Source: an uncultured Prevotellaceae bacterium
Lineage (GTDB): Bacteria; Bacteroidota; Bacteroidia; Bacteroidales; Bacteroidaceae
NCBI GenBank assembly: GCA_902790625.1
Contig: CADASP010000008.1
Span: forward strand, 1 to 64,000
Length of the DNA stretch: 64,000 nucleotides
Direction of reading: 5' to 3'
Positions 50,626-59,580 of this stretch are shown one piece after another; positions within the stretch are counted from its first letter, which is position 1, and the number at the start of each line of letters is the position of its first letter. The notes beneath the pieces are model-generated. The model saw nothing but the letters and a program-made list of their open reading frames with translations. It made no database searches and was not told where the DNA came from. The translations under genes and the position numbers were made by a program.

Positions 50626-51005
50626 CACATTTTATTTGAGATACGAGTTTCAAGGCTTGGGATTTTCTTTTTGTTTAGTTTTTTTTAACGCTCCACCTGC
50701 TTTTTTAGCGTTTTTAAAATCACATTTTTCTCTTTAGCCAACATTATTTATGGATATTATATTGAAACCGCTGTCTTCTTTGCCTGCGACACCATGAGAA
50801 TGCCCGTGAATGAAACGCGAATTTTTCGAGAATTTATAAATATTTACGAGCATTCACGTGTCATTCACGGACATCATTGCGTCCCCGTTGGTAGCAAACG
50901 GCCTTGGCCGAGCGCGCGTGAAAAGAAATATCCATGAATAATTCATGTTAGAGGAAAAACAAGAATTATTTACGGAATCAGCATACAATTCGCAAAAAAA
51001 GTGAT
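50626..51005. other. Non-coding region with inverted CCGTGAATG repeat
   Basis: No gene. GCCCGTGAATGA (about 50803) and GTCATTCACGG (about 50868) are inverted. CGTTGGTAGCAAACGGCC...GGCCGAGCGC near 50884-50917 is a variant of the module TAGCAAGCGGC..GCCGAGC at 25351-25370 and 33151-33178. Confidence 0.5.
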
Positions 51006-51231
51006 GACATGCAGGTGAGCATTGTGGATGACGAGCGAAATGGGGTGCATTCAGGAGATGCGGCGCACGACAAACAGGGAGCGGGAGGCACCGCAGAGGG
51101 AAAAGGGGCATGCTTTTTAGGTTGGCAGCGGGCGGGGACATCATTGGCAGCGGCCGCTGCCAATGATGGCAGCGAACGCCGCCAATGATGGCAGCGGCCG
51201 CTGCCAACCGAAATTTATAAGTGATGATGAA
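51006..51231. repeat. 226-bp dispersed repeat, copy 2
   Basis: Ungapped partner of 35208-35433, about 94% identical. Same orientation. Contains the NotI-site palindrome TTGGCAGCGGCCGCTGCCAA. Its right end is followed within 15 bp by the TIR element at 51243. Confidence 0.85.
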
Positions 51232-51242
51232 TATAGAAAAAT

Positions 51243-51369
51243 GGTTATCCGCAATCACCCGACGCCCCGCGCTCGACCTCTGGTTGCTTGCTACCAAAGA
51301 ACCGCAAGAAGTGGCAACGAGCGACCAAAGGCGAGCGCAGACCGTCTATCGGGTACATGCGGATAATCA
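51243..51369. repeat. Small MITE-like element, GGTTATCCGCA ends
   Basis: Left end GGTTATCCGCAATCACCCGA and right end CTATCGGGTACATGCGGATA ATCA are imperfect inverted repeats. The right 50 bp match the right end of 56123-56397. The interior contains TTGCTTGCTACC and GAGCGACCAAAGGCGAGCGC modules; no gene. Confidence 0.75.
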
Positions 51370-51829
51370 TTAAATATAATAATGTGTCTCCGCTATAAAG
51401 CGAATATCCACGAATGGCCGCGAATAAATCGTGAATAATATGTTATGAAACGCTCGCTGTCATTAGAACGGCATTGCAGACAAAGACAACTCAGGCTTGC
51501 AGATTCCTTGTGGCGGTTCTCATGCCTCAGCTAACGCTCACCATTCTCGTCGTCCCACAGTTGGCCGTTTCCTTCACGACTCTGTGGTTCCAAGCCAGTG
51601 CCGTCGCCATTGCCCGACATGCCGAAGTCCATCAGCGACTCCGGCTCCATGTTCTCTATGTCCGTCTGCGGACGCATATATGTTTTCTTCATAGTTGTAA
51701 TCCGTTTCAGTTCGTTGAACTTTTTTTAGGCGGTTTTGTGGTTGTCCTCCAAATCCCCTCCACAGTCCCCCCGGTGGTGCGGCTGCGTGATATTTTTCTT
51801 TCGAAATGCGAAACAAATGGTGATAAAAC
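51370..51829. other. Non-coding region upstream of der
   Basis: No protein with family features; the frame upstream of the der ATG is open by chance. Contains AT-rich sequence and mixed sequence with no repeat I recognise. Confidence 0.45.
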
Positions 51830-51860
51830 TTGGTGGAGCGGGAAAAAAGCCGTAACTTTG
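51830..51860 (+). promoter_or_regulatory. der promoter
   Basis: TTGG at 51830-51833, a 19-bp spacer and TAACTTTG at 51853-51860. The leader is about 90 nt. Confidence 0.65.
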
Positions 51861-51956
51861 CATGCGCAAAAGCCTGCATGCCCCCGCAGGGCACGCGGGG
51901 CGGCAGCAGGAGGGAGCGCCCCAAAAAAGACACTCAGCAAACAAAAAGACAGAGCC

Positions 51957-53270
51957 ATGCCAAACTTAGTAGCCATTGTGGGCCGCCCCAACGTGGGCAA
52001 GTCCACCCTTTTCAACCGTCTGACCAAGAGCCGTCAAGCCATCGTGAGCGACGAGGCTGGCACCACACGCGACCGCCAGTATGGCAAGTGCGAATGGTGC
52101 GGGCGAGAGTTCAGCATCGTCGACACCGGCGGATGGGTAGTGAACAGCGACGACATCTTCGAGGAGGAGATACGCAAGCAGGTGGTCATCGCCACCGAGG
52201 AGGCCGACCTGGTGCTCTTCCTGGTGGACATCAAGAACGGCGTCACCGACCTCGACGAGGACGTTGCCCAGATATTGCGCCGCTCAAAGATGCCCACTCT
52301 GCTGGTGGCCAACAAGGCCGACGACGGCAGAGACCTCTATGGCCAGTACGACTTCTACAAGCTGGGGCTGGGCGACCCGTGGTGCGTGAGCGCAGCCACC
52401 GGCAGCGGCACCGGCGACCTGCTCGACAAGGTGATGGAGATGCTGCCACAGAAAAAAGACGAGGGGCTGGAAGAGGGCATACCACGATTTGCAGTGGTGG
52501 GAAGGCCCAACGCCGGCAAGTCGAGCCTCATCAACGCCTTCATAGGCGAAGACCGGCACATCGTGACCGACATCGCGGGCACCACACGCGACAGCATCTA
52601 CACCCGCTACGACAAGTTCGGATTCGACTTCTACCTGGTGGACACCGCCGGCATACGCCGAAAGAACAAGGTGACGGAAGACCTGGAGTTCTACAGCGTG
52701 ATGCGAGCCATCAGGGCCATCGAGAACAGCGACGTGTGCATCCTGATGATCGACGCCACACGCGGCATCGAGGCGCAGGACATGAACATCTTCCAGCTGA
52801 TACAGAAGAACAGCAAGAGCCTGGTGGTGGTGGTGAACAAGTGGGATCTGGTGGAAGACAAGTCGCAAGTGGTCATCAAGACCTTCGAGACGGCCATCCG
52901 CGAGCGAATGGCTCCCTTCCGCGACTTCCCCATCATCTTCGCATCGGCACTGACCAAGCAGCGCATCTTCAAAGTGCTGGAGACGGCCAAACAGGTCTAC
53001 CTGAACCGCAAGCTGCGCATAGGCACCACGAAGCTGAACGAGGTAATGCTGCCACTGATTGAGGCAACGCCGCCACCCAGCATCAAGGGCAAGTATATCA
53101 AGATAAAATATGTGAGCCAGGTGCCCGACACGCAGATTCCCACCTTCATCTTCTACGCCAACCTGCCGCAGTATGTGAAGGAACCCTACAAGCGCTTCTT
53201 AGAGAACAAGATTCGCGAGAACTGGACGCTCACAGGGTCGCCCATCAACGTGTTTGTCAGACAGAAATGA
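51957..53270 (+). CDS. der: Ribosome-assembly GTPase Der (EngA)
   Basis: 437 residues from ATG 51957. Two consecutive GTPase domains: [33 protein letters not shown] and then [40 protein letters not shown]; a C-terminal KH-like domain ends the protein ([17 protein letters not shown]). Essential in 50S subunit assembly. Its stop overlaps the next start (ATGA), linking it to the lipoprotein gene. Confidence 0.96.
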   Translation: MPNLVAIVGRPNVGKSTLFNRLTKSRQAIVSDEAGTTRDRQYGKCEWCGREFSIVDTGGWVVNSDDIFEEEIRKQVVIATEEADLVLFLVDIKNGVTDLDEDVAQILRRSKMPTLLVANKADDGRDLYGQYDFYKLGLGDPWCVSAATGSGTGDLLDKVMEMLPQKKDEGLEEGIPRFAVVGRPNAGKSSLINAFIGEDRHIVTDIAGTTRDSIYTRYDKFGFDFYLVDTAGIRRKNKVTEDLEFYSVMRAIRAIENSDVCILMIDATRGIEAQDMNIFQLIQKNSKSLVVVVNKWDLVEDKSQVVIKTFETAIRERMAPFRDFPIIFASALTKQRIFKVLETAKQVYLNRKLRIGTTKLNEVMLPLIEATPPPSIKGKYIKIKYVSQVPDTQIPTFIFYANLPQYVKEPYKRFLENKIRENWTLTGSPINVFVRQK

Positions 53271-53683
53271 CGGTAGGCAAACATAAATGGGGGTGGCTCC
53301 CCGCTCTGCTGCTCTGCCTTGCCTGTGGCTCTGGCGACCGACAAGAGAACACACCCGAATGGCAGGCCACACTGGCCGCCAAGCAGTGCTACGAAGCCCT
53401 CTACCTACAAAAGCAGCCAGAAGGGTTCCTCTATGGGAGACTGCATGCTGGCGAACTGCCACAGGATTATCGTCAACAGCTGGTCGAGGCCTATCGCGGC
53501 CACATACGACTTGTGGAGCGTCAGCACGGTGGCGTGAAAACCGTAGACATGGCCCGCACCGCCCTACCTGACTCTACGCTGGGTGTGATGCAGGTGTTTC
53601 TGCAGCTGCGGTTCAACGACGGAAAGACGGAGGAGGTCGTGGTGCCAATGGTTGACGATGGCGGCAGATGGCGCATGAAATAG
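53267..53683 (+). CDS. Predicted lipoprotein, unknown function
   Basis: 138 residues. Lipobox LLCLACGSG with the modified Cys near residue 20. The mature domain (about 30-138) has alpha followed by beta character ([46 protein letters not shown]), similar in outline to small DUF4878/NTF2-like lipoproteins; the assignment is not certain. Starts in overlap with der. Confidence 0.75.
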   Translation: MTVGKHKWGWLPALLLCLACGSGDRQENTPEWQATLAAKQCYEALYLQKQPEGFLYGRLHAGELPQDYRQQLVEAYRGHIRLVERQHGGVKTVDMARTALPDSTLGVMQVFLQLRFNDGKTEEVVVPMVDDGGRWRMK

Positions 53684-53689
53684 CCACCC

Positions 53690-53752
53690 CCTAAAGGGTG
53701 GAAAGCCCCCGCCCCTGCTCCAAGGGCCGCTGTGCGCCGACCATCTTGTCGG
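53690..53752. repeat. GC hairpin plus CCGCTGTGCGCCGACC module
   Basis: CCACCCCCTAAAGGGTGG forms a short hairpin right after the lipoprotein stop (53684-53701), followed by CCCCCGCCCCTGCTCC and the 26-bp module matching 42395-42420. Confidence 0.65.
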
Positions 53753-53788
53753 CGGATGAACCAATCACAAGAATCATTGATGCCTAAT

Positions 53789-54934
53789 ATGAACGAAACA
53801 ACAAACAAACGCCTACTGTCACTCGATGTGCTGCGCGGCCTCACCGTGGCGGGCATGATTCTGGTGAACAATGGCTATGGCGAGAGCTTCGAGATGCTCA
53901 GGCATGCCAAGTGGAACGGCATGACGCCCTGCGACCTGGTGTTCCCCTTCTTCCTCTTCATCGTCGGAGTGTCGTGCTACCTCTCGATGTCGAAGACCAA
54001 CTTCCAGCCATCGCGCCCCACCCTGCTCCGTGTGGTGCGCCGCACGGTGCTGCTCTTCGCCCTGGGCTTGGCCATCAACTGGTTCGACCACGCCATCGAG
54101 GGCGACGTGCTCTGCTTCGGCCACCTGCGCCTTTGGGCGGTGTTGCAGCGCATCGCACTGTGCTATTTCTTCGCCTCGCTCTTCGCCCTCTACGCCAACC
54201 ATCGCTACATCCTCCACACCGTCGTCGCCCTGCTGGCCACCTATGCCCTCATCCTGCTGCTGGGCAACGGCTATGCCGAGGATGCGTCGGTGAACATCTT
54301 GGCGCAGGTCGACGTGAGCCTCTTTGGCACGGAGCACCTCTACCACAAGAGTCCCGTCGACCCCGAAGGGCTGATGGGCACCATCAGCGGTGTGGCCCAT
54401 GTGTTGCTGGGCTTCTGGTGCGGAAAGCAAATCAAGCAGCGCAATGGCATCGAGGAGAAGGCGCTGGCTGTCTTCGCCCTGGGCGCCGTGTGCGTTGTCG
54501 GTGGCTATCTGCTCAGCTATGGTCTGCCCCTCAACAAGCGCATCTGGAGCCCCAGCTACGTGCTGATGACCTGCGGACTATGCTCGCTGCTGCTGGCACT
54601 GTTTATAAATGAAGAACGAAGAGTGAAGAATGAAGAATTTGCTGCCGCCATCCCGTCAGGTGAAGATAAGGCGGCAGCAAATTCTTCATTCTTCACTCTT
54701 CATTCTTCATTTTTCCGTGTGTTCGGCGTCAACGCCCTCGCCCTCTACGTGTGCAGCGAGCTGCTGGCCATCCTCTTTTGGCATTTCGGCATCAGCGACA
54801 TCATCTACAACGCCCTGCACTCGGTCATTCCTTGGGACAAATGGGCATCGCTGGCCTACGCTCTCACCTTCGTGGCCATCAATTATGTGATAGGCTACAT
54901 CCTGTGGAAACGAAAGATATTCATTAAACTATAA
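53789..54934 (+). CDS. DUF5009/DUF1624-type acyltransferase-like membrane protein
   Basis: 381 residues from ATG 53789 (ATG 53780 also possible). Related to heparan-alpha-glucosaminide N-acetyltransferases: N-terminal SLDVLRGLTVAGMILVNN and WNGMTPCDLVFPFFLFIVGVS hold the family Asp/Arg and catalytic-region residues, then about ten TM segments (LRLWAVLQRIALCYFFASL, GTISGVAHVLLGFWCGK, IWSPSYVLMTCGLCSL). Probably acylates a cell-envelope sugar. A 106-bp inverted-repeat element is read in frame (about residues 274-308, RRVKNEEFAAA ... ANSSFFTLHSSFF) in a loop between TM segments. Confidence 0.88.
   Translation: MNETTNKRLLSLDVLRGLTVAGMILVNNGYGESFEMLRHAKWNGMTPCDLVFPFFLFIVGVSCYLSMSKTNFQPSRPTLLRVVRRTVLLFALGLAINWFDHAIEGDVLCFGHLRLWAVLQRIALCYFFASLFALYANHRYILHTVVALLATYALILLLGNGYAEDASVNILAQVDVSLFGTEHLYHKSPVDPEGLMGTISGVAHVLLGFWCGKQIKQRNGIEEKALAVFALGAVCVVGGYLLSYGLPLNKRIWSPSYVLMTCGLCSLLLALFINEERRVKNEEFAAAIPSGEDKAAANSSFFTLHSSFFRVFGVNALALYVCSELLAILFWHFGISDIIYNALHSVIPWDKWASLAYALTFVAINYVIGYILWKRKIFIKL
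54607..54712. repeat. Hairpin element with 43-bp arms inside the DUF5009-type gene
   Basis: Arms 54607-54649 and 54670-54712 are inverted copies with one mismatch (AAC versus AAT) and a 20-nt loop. The arms contain the same GAAGAATGAAGAGTGAAG core as the S23 cassette ends plus TTTGCTGCCGCC. No stop codon in the host frame. Confidence 0.88.
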
Positions 54935-54943
54935 TCAATCATC

Positions 54944-55579
54944 ATGAAGAGAACCCACCTCATCCTACTCGCCACAGCCCTGACGCTGACGATAAGCAGT
55001 TGCAAAGACCAGAAACAAGGCAACGCCACCAGCGATGCCGACAACGACAACGTGGAGATGGCCGACAAAGCAACGGCCAGCGACGACAAAGCCCCACTGC
55101 CAGAGCGCGGCGAATTTAGCTTTGCCACCGACCTGCTGGTGGAAAACGATGAAGATGGCGCCCCCATCGCCGACAGCATCGTGGTGCACATCAAGCTGAA
55201 AGGAAAAGACTATCTGACGCTGGGATGTTCGGCCATGCCACTCGACACCACCTACTGGACGGGATTTGGCGACGTGAAGGAAGACGACATCAACTTCGAC
55301 GGATTCGCCGACCTGCAGGTGTGTCTCGGACCATCGAATGGATTTGGCAACCATGTCTACGATGCCTGGCTCTGGAACCCCAAGTCGCACCAGTTCGACA
55401 GTGTGGAGGGATATCACGAGATAACAGCCCCAGAACCCGACCCCGACACCAAGCGCATCAAAGGCTCGTGGCGACTGGACGACGAGTACGTGGAGTACGT
55501 CTATAAATGGCAGGACGGCAAGCTGGTGGAGGAAAGCAGCAAATCATTCGACTTGAACGAGCTCTACGAAGAGGAATAG
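54944..55579 (+). CDS. XAC2610-like lipoprotein
   Basis: 211 residues. Lipobox TLTISSCKDQ, an acidic linker, then a beta-rich domain with INFDGFADLQVCLGPSNGFGNHVYDAWLWNPKSHQFD, the XAC2610-type 'DFNFDGxxDLxV...Y..WL' pattern. Calcium-loop-like Asp/Asn are visible. Likely outer-membrane or periplasmic; function unknown. It follows the acyltransferase-like gene by 9 bp. Confidence 0.8.
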   Translation: MKRTHLILLATALTLTISSCKDQKQGNATSDADNDNVEMADKATASDDKAPLPERGEFSFATDLLVENDEDGAPIADSIVVHIKLKGKDYLTLGCSAMPLDTTYWTGFGDVKEDDINFDGFADLQVCLGPSNGFGNHVYDAWLWNPKSHQFDSVEGYHEITAPEPDPDTKRIKGSWRLDDEYVEYVYKWQDGKLVEESSKSFDLNELYEEE

Positions 55580-55581
55580 CC

Positions 55582-56115
55582 ATGAAGCAGATTCTCAGTC
55601 TATTATTGCTGCTCGTCAGCATTGCGGCACAAGCCCAGACGGGGAAAGCGGCACAGCAGGTGGCGCAGATCAGGGCACGCTACCAAGAGGCAAAGCAGAT
55701 GATGGCCAACGAAGGCGACGATTGGTTGACACAAAACCACGTAGTGGTGAACGCAACCTACATGTGCCCCGGAGCAGGGCCTCGCGACGAGTCGGTAAAA
55801 ATCTACTTCACACTCGACGAGGACGAGGAGGCTGAAGACTACGTGCGCACCCCCTACCTCATTCTCCGCAGCTACAATGTGGCACCCCGCAAGTTCTACG
55901 AGGAGTATCTCTACGATGCCAAGGGACGGCTCATCTTCTTCTACTCATCTAACGACAGCTATGAATCGGAGGCCAAAGACGAGTCGCGCTACTATTGGCA
56001 GGGCGGCAAGCTGGTGCACCAACAGAAGCAGGGTGAGACCCTCTACACCGCAGACGAAGCCAAGGAGATGTCGGAGCATTTCTTGCAGACGTTCCGCATG
56101 CTCGTAATACCATAG
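55582..56115 (+). CDS. Secreted protein of unknown function
   Basis: 177 residues from ATG 55582, 2 bp after the previous stop. Signal peptide ILSLLLLLVSIAAQAQ. The mature part starts with a helix (AQQVAQIRARYQEAKQMMAN) and continues with beta segments (SVKIYFTLDEDEEAE, FYEEYLYDAKGRLIFFY, RYYWQGGKLVHQQ). No family recognised. Probably translationally coupled to the XAC2610-like gene. Confidence 0.75.
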   Translation: MKQILSLLLLLVSIAAQAQTGKAAQQVAQIRARYQEAKQMMANEGDDWLTQNHVVVNATYMCPGAGPRDESVKIYFTLDEDEEAEDYVRTPYLILRSYNVAPRKFYEEYLYDAKGRLIFFYSSNDSYESEAKDESRYYWQGGKLVHQQKQGETLYTADEAKEMSEHFLQTFRMLVIP

Positions 56116-56122
56116 TTTTTAA

Positions 56123-56397
56123 TGATTATCCGCAATCATCCGATAGCGCCCCGAAGGGGCAATGAGCCAATAGCCCAGGGCATCGCCCTGGGTAAGGGGA
56201 ACCGTCAGTTTCGCCCTGAAAGGGCAAAAGCCCTAATAGGAAATAATGCTTATGCCCTTTCAGGGCGAACGTCGCTGCATTTTCATACCCAGGGCGATGC
56301 CCTGGGCTGTGAGCTGTTGGCCTTTCAGGCCGTCCCTTTAGTAGCAAGCGACCAGCGGTCGAGCGCAGGCTGCCTATCGGTTACATGCGGATAATCA
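56123..56397. repeat. 275-bp MITE-like element with TGATTATCCGC ends and nested palindromes
   Basis: Ends TGATTATCCGCAATCATCCG (56123) and CTATCGG..ATGCGGATAATCA (to 56397) are imperfect inverted repeats. Interior hairpins: CCCAGGGCATCGCCCTGGG (56174), GCCCTGAAAGGGC (56213), GCCCTTTCAGGGC (56254), CCCAGGGCGATGCCCTGGG (56288), GGCCTTTCAGGCC (56319). The same hairpin set in the same order is in 11785-12038 but with different ends. Confidence 0.85.
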
Positions 56398-56500
56398 ATT
56401 AGTTTTTTGTATTGAGAAAGATGATTATCCGCATTTTTCCGGCCGTTACTTTCGGAACTTACGAAACTTGAATAAAGTGACTAAACTCTTTAACTGCAAG

Positions 56501-57544
56501 ATGCTGAAAGACATTATCACCAGCGACGAGTGTGCACAGCTGCGTGCCCTCATCCAAGAGAGTGAAACCATTGTATGCGTGTGCCATCAGAATCCCGATG
56601 GCGATGCCTTGGGCAGCTGTCTGGCATGGGCCGAGGTGCTGAAGACGTGCTTCGGCAAGGAAGCACAGGTGTTCGTGCCCGACCAATATCCCGACTACCT
56701 GCAGTGGCTCCCCAACAGCGAGAAAATCATCCGCTACGACAAGCACCGCGAGGGCTGCGACTTCGTGCTGCAGCACGCCCACCTGGTGTTCTGCCTCGAC
56801 TTCAACTCTGCCCATCGCACCGCCGACATGGAGGCTCAGCTGTGCGCCTCGCCAGCCACGAAGGTGCTCATCGACCACCATCTCGACCCCACCGTAGCGA
56901 CAGCCATCACCATCTCGCACCCTGAAGCCTGCAGCACCTGCGAGCTGGTATTCCGCCTGGCGTGGCAGCTGGGCTGCTTCGAGCAGTTGGGCAAGCACTT
57001 CGCCGTGCCTGTCTACTGCGGCATGATGACCGACACGGGTGGCTTCACCTACAACAGCAGCGACCCCGACATCTACTTCATCATCTCGCAGCTGCTCACC
57101 AAGCGCATCAACAAAGACAAGATCTACCGCAACGTCTACCACAACTTCTCCGAGAACCGGCTGCGCCTGACGGGCTTCGTGATGCTGGAGCGCCTGGTGG
57201 TCGACGCCGCCCGCCACGCCAGCTATTTCACGTTGAGCCGCGACGACCTGCGCCGCTTCCACTTCATGAAGGGCGACGCCGAGGGGCTGGTGAACATGCC
57301 GCTGCAAATCAAGGGACACAAGCTGAGCATCTCGCTGCGCGAAGACACGGAGAAGGACCAGCTGATATGGGTGAGCCTGCGCTCCGTCGACCAATTCCCG
57401 TGCAACCAGATGGCTGCCCGCTTCTTCAACGGCGGGGGCCACCTCAACGCTTCAGGTGGTCGCCTCTTCTGCTCGCTCAACGAAGCCGTAGAAATAGCCA
57501 AACAAGCCATCGTGGCCTTCGAGAAAGAACTGAAAGGACAGTGA
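56501..57544 (+). CDS. DHH-family phosphoesterase (NrnA-like)
   Basis: 347 residues from ATG 56501. DHH domain: VCVCHQNPDGDALGSCLA, LVFCLDFNSAHRT, VLIDHHLDPTV, and MMTDTGGFTYNSS supply the Mn-binding Asp/His set. DHHA1 domain near the C-terminus with FFNGGGHLNASGGRL. This is the NrnA-type bifunctional oligoribonuclease/pAp-phosphatase family, degrading short RNA or 3'-phosphoadenosine phosphate. NrnA versus pAp-only activity cannot be told here. Confidence 0.9.
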   Translation: MLKDIITSDECAQLRALIQESETIVCVCHQNPDGDALGSCLAWAEVLKTCFGKEAQVFVPDQYPDYLQWLPNSEKIIRYDKHREGCDFVLQHAHLVFCLDFNSAHRTADMEAQLCASPATKVLIDHHLDPTVATAITISHPEACSTCELVFRLAWQLGCFEQLGKHFAVPVYCGMMTDTGGFTYNSSDPDIYFIISQLLTKRINKDKIYRNVYHNFSENRLRLTGFVMLERLVVDAARHASYFTLSRDDLRRFHFMKGDAEGLVNMPLQIKGHKLSISLREDTEKDQLIWVSLRSVDQFPCNQMAARFFNGGGHLNASGGRLFCSLNEAVEIAKQAIVAFEKELKGQ

Positions 57545-57555
57545 GGGGTGCTTTG

Positions 57556-57646
57556 AGTTAGGAGTTTGGAGTTAGGAGTTAGGAGTTGTTTCGAGTTCGG
57601 AGTTCTTTCGAGTTAGGGAAACTCCTCATTCCTCACTCCTAACTAA
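57556..57646. terminator. GAGTTAGGAGTT repeat forming a hairpin between convergent genes
   Basis: Several GAGTTAGGAGTT-like units on the left are complementary to ACTCCTCATTCCTCACTCCTAACT on the right. The hairpin ends over the stop codon of the minus-strand gene. A role in termination is inferred; compare the repeat at 28201-28262. Confidence 0.5.
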
Positions 57647-58571
57647 AATAGTTTAGCCAAGTGTTCACGTCGTAGCGGCGTTTCACTTCGGTGGGTACAT
57701 CGACGGAGGGAGTGCTCATAAAGGTGCTGACCTGCGCCATATCATCCTTCCCCAGGATGAAGATGTTCTGCGGGTGGTAGAAGTCGAACTGGGCGATGTG
57801 GGCGTTCTCCGTGAGCAGCTTCTTGTTGAAGAACAGGGCTTCGAGGGGACGGCGCGTCAATCCCACCTGCCCCTCCTGAAAGAGGTCGACCAAGCAGCGG
57901 CTCTGCCGCACATATTGCAGATACTCCTCGTAGTCGATGCGGCGCTGTCCGCCCTCGACCACGACAAACTTGCAGGTGAAGCCTTGCGCCTGTAGCGCAG
58001 CCTTCAGCTGATCGAGCCGCTCGCCCCGATCCTTGCGCACGCCGCAGAAGAAGAAGTCGTAGCGCAGCTCCTCGCTGTATGGCTCAGGGAAACGGTAGAA
58101 CTGCGGAGCATAGGTCATCCCATAGTCGGTCGACTCCTGCGGGTCGAAGCTCACCAAGTGATAGCCCATCTCCTTCATCTTTTCTACGCGATGAGCCACC
58201 TCTTCAGGAGGGATGAAGAAGCGCAGACAGTTGTTGAAATATTGGAAACGGCGCACCCCCTTGGGCGTGAGCCAGGCAATAGCCTGCAGCGTGTGCAAGT
58301 TGGTGACGCCGTTCACGAGCAGACGGTCGCCGTCGCGGAGCGTGGTGAGCCACTGGTAGCCTCGATAGCCAGTGATGAGTTCGGTGAGCCGACCACCCAA
58401 CGGGATGCGCCCCACCAGCAGGAATTTCAGCACCTTGCGCACAAATGAGCGGGGCTGAAGGGCAAAATCGGGGACAAACACCAGGTCGTGGCCAGGGGCC
58501 AAGCCGCCAAAGATGTAGGCGGGAGCCTCGTCGACCACCTTCGGATAATATAGATGACTGTCGTGTACCAT
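57639..58571 (-). CDS. Conserved hypothetical, glycosyltransferase-like
   Basis: 310 residues from ATG 58571. No signal peptide or TM. Segments DLVFVPDFALQPRS, LVSFDPQESTDYGMTYAPQF, and YVRQSRCLVDLFQEGQVGLTRRPLEALFFNKKLLTEN resemble the C-terminal half of GT-B enzymes acting on capsule or LPS sugars, where a 'GLTxRxxEAL' element binds the nucleotide sugar. I do not recognise the family by name. Divergent from the licD gene, which supports a role in surface-glycan synthesis. Confidence 0.7.
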   Translation of the reverse strand: MVHDSHLYYPKVVDEAPAYIFGGLAPGHDLVFVPDFALQPRSFVRKVLKFLLVGRIPLGGRLTELITGYRGYQWLTTLRDGDRLLVNGVTNLHTLQAIAWLTPKGVRRFQYFNNCLRFFIPPEEVAHRVEKMKEMGYHLVSFDPQESTDYGMTYAPQFYRFPEPYSEELRYDFFFCGVRKDRGERLDQLKAALQAQGFTCKFVVVEGGQRRIDYEEYLQYVRQSRCLVDLFQEGQVGLTRRPLEALFFNKKLLTENAHIAQFDFYHPQNIFILGKDDMAQVSTFMSTPSVDVPTEVKRRYDVNTWLNYFS

Positions 58572-58705
58572 TGTGCTTGCTTTAGTTGTGCAAAAGTAAT
58601 GCTTTTTCCTGTGAATGATGGCATGAAAAGGCACTTTTCGCCACCAACGAGCGCGTTTTTTTGATTTTTTTTGCAGATAATGATGGCCGTCTCGAAAAAA
58701 AAAGC

Positions 58706-58713
58706 TATTTTTG
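58706..58713 (+). promoter_or_regulatory. -7 element upstream of licD
   Basis: TATTTTTG at 58706-58713, 18 bp before ATG 58732. The short leader supports that start. No clear -33 element. Confidence 0.5.
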
Positions 58714-58731
58714 CAGAAACCTTTTACCCCG

Positions 58732-59580
58732 ATGCTGAACACAAGCATGAGCAACAACCCCATACCGGCGCATGAGCAGTTGCGCCAACGCTTCAACCCC
58801 GACGGCTCGCAGTTGCGCCGCCAGCAGCTGCGCATGCTCGACATGCTGCTGGTGCTCGACGACATCTGCCAGCGCCACCACATCCGCTACTGGCTAAGCA
58901 GCGGCACACTCATAGGTGCCCTGCGCCACGATGGCTTCATCCCCTGGGACGACGATCTCGACGTGGAGATGATGCGCACGGACTACCTGCGGTTGCTGCA
59001 GGTGCTGCCCACCGAACTGCCCGACTGGATGGCCCTGCAAGACGACACCACCGACCCCGCCTATTTCTTCTTCTACGCCAAGCTGCGCGACCGCCGCTCA
59101 CGCCTGGAGGAGACCAACAGCTACGACCGCCAGCTGCGCGAGCGTGGCATCTACATCGACATCTTCCCTCTCGAACAGCAGCGGCGATGGCTCCACATCG
59201 TGGGCGAGAAGACGGTGGGCCACATGTACAAGGTGTGGCGCACCAGCACCGACGACGAGCACAGTCTGCGAACCGTGAAGCGCATCTTCAATGTGAACCG
59301 CCGCATAGTGTTCCCCGTGCTGCGCTTCCTCTGCCGCCTGCTGGGGGCCAAGGTCATCACCAGCGGCATGGGCATCCCCTTCCACAACCCCCGCTACCTG
59401 CAAGACATCTTCCCCTTGACCACCCATACCTTCGAGGGCCACCAGCTGCCCGTGCCCAAAGATGCCGACCACCTGCTGCGCGGCATCTATGGCGACTACA
59501 TGCAGCTGCCCGACCTGAGCACGGTGGCTCCCCATGCCAGTAAACTTGAATTCTATGACGAAACATCCAGCCAAGATTGA
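58732..59580 (+). CDS. LicD-family nucleotidyltransferase/phosphotransferase
   Basis: 282 residues from ATG 58732. Family signature YWLSSGTLIGALRHDGFIPWDDDLDVEM with the double-Asp metal motif, then YIDIFPL. LicD proteins transfer phosphocholine or related groups, or phospho-sugars, to surface glycans; no choline genes are present here, so the donor is open. A C-terminal YGDYMQLPD motif is typical. The next gene overlaps its end by 26 bp. Confidence 0.9.
   Translation: MLNTSMSNNPIPAHEQLRQRFNPDGSQLRRQQLRMLDMLLVLDDICQRHHIRYWLSSGTLIGALRHDGFIPWDDDLDVEMMRTDYLRLLQVLPTELPDWMALQDDTTDPAYFFFYAKLRDRRSRLEETNSYDRQLRERGIYIDIFPLEQQRRWLHIVGEKTVGHMYKVWRTSTDDEHSLRTVKRIFNVNRRIVFPVLRFLCRLLGAKVITSGMGIPFHNPRYLQDIFPLTTHTFEGHQLPVPKDADHLLRGIYGDYMQLPDLSTVAPHASKLEFYDETSSQD

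Noticed and set aside
50854-51297. 147-codon minus-strand frame
   Set aside because: It covers most of the 226-bp repeat, but the other copy at 35208-35433 has no equivalent frame, so it is not a conserved gene.
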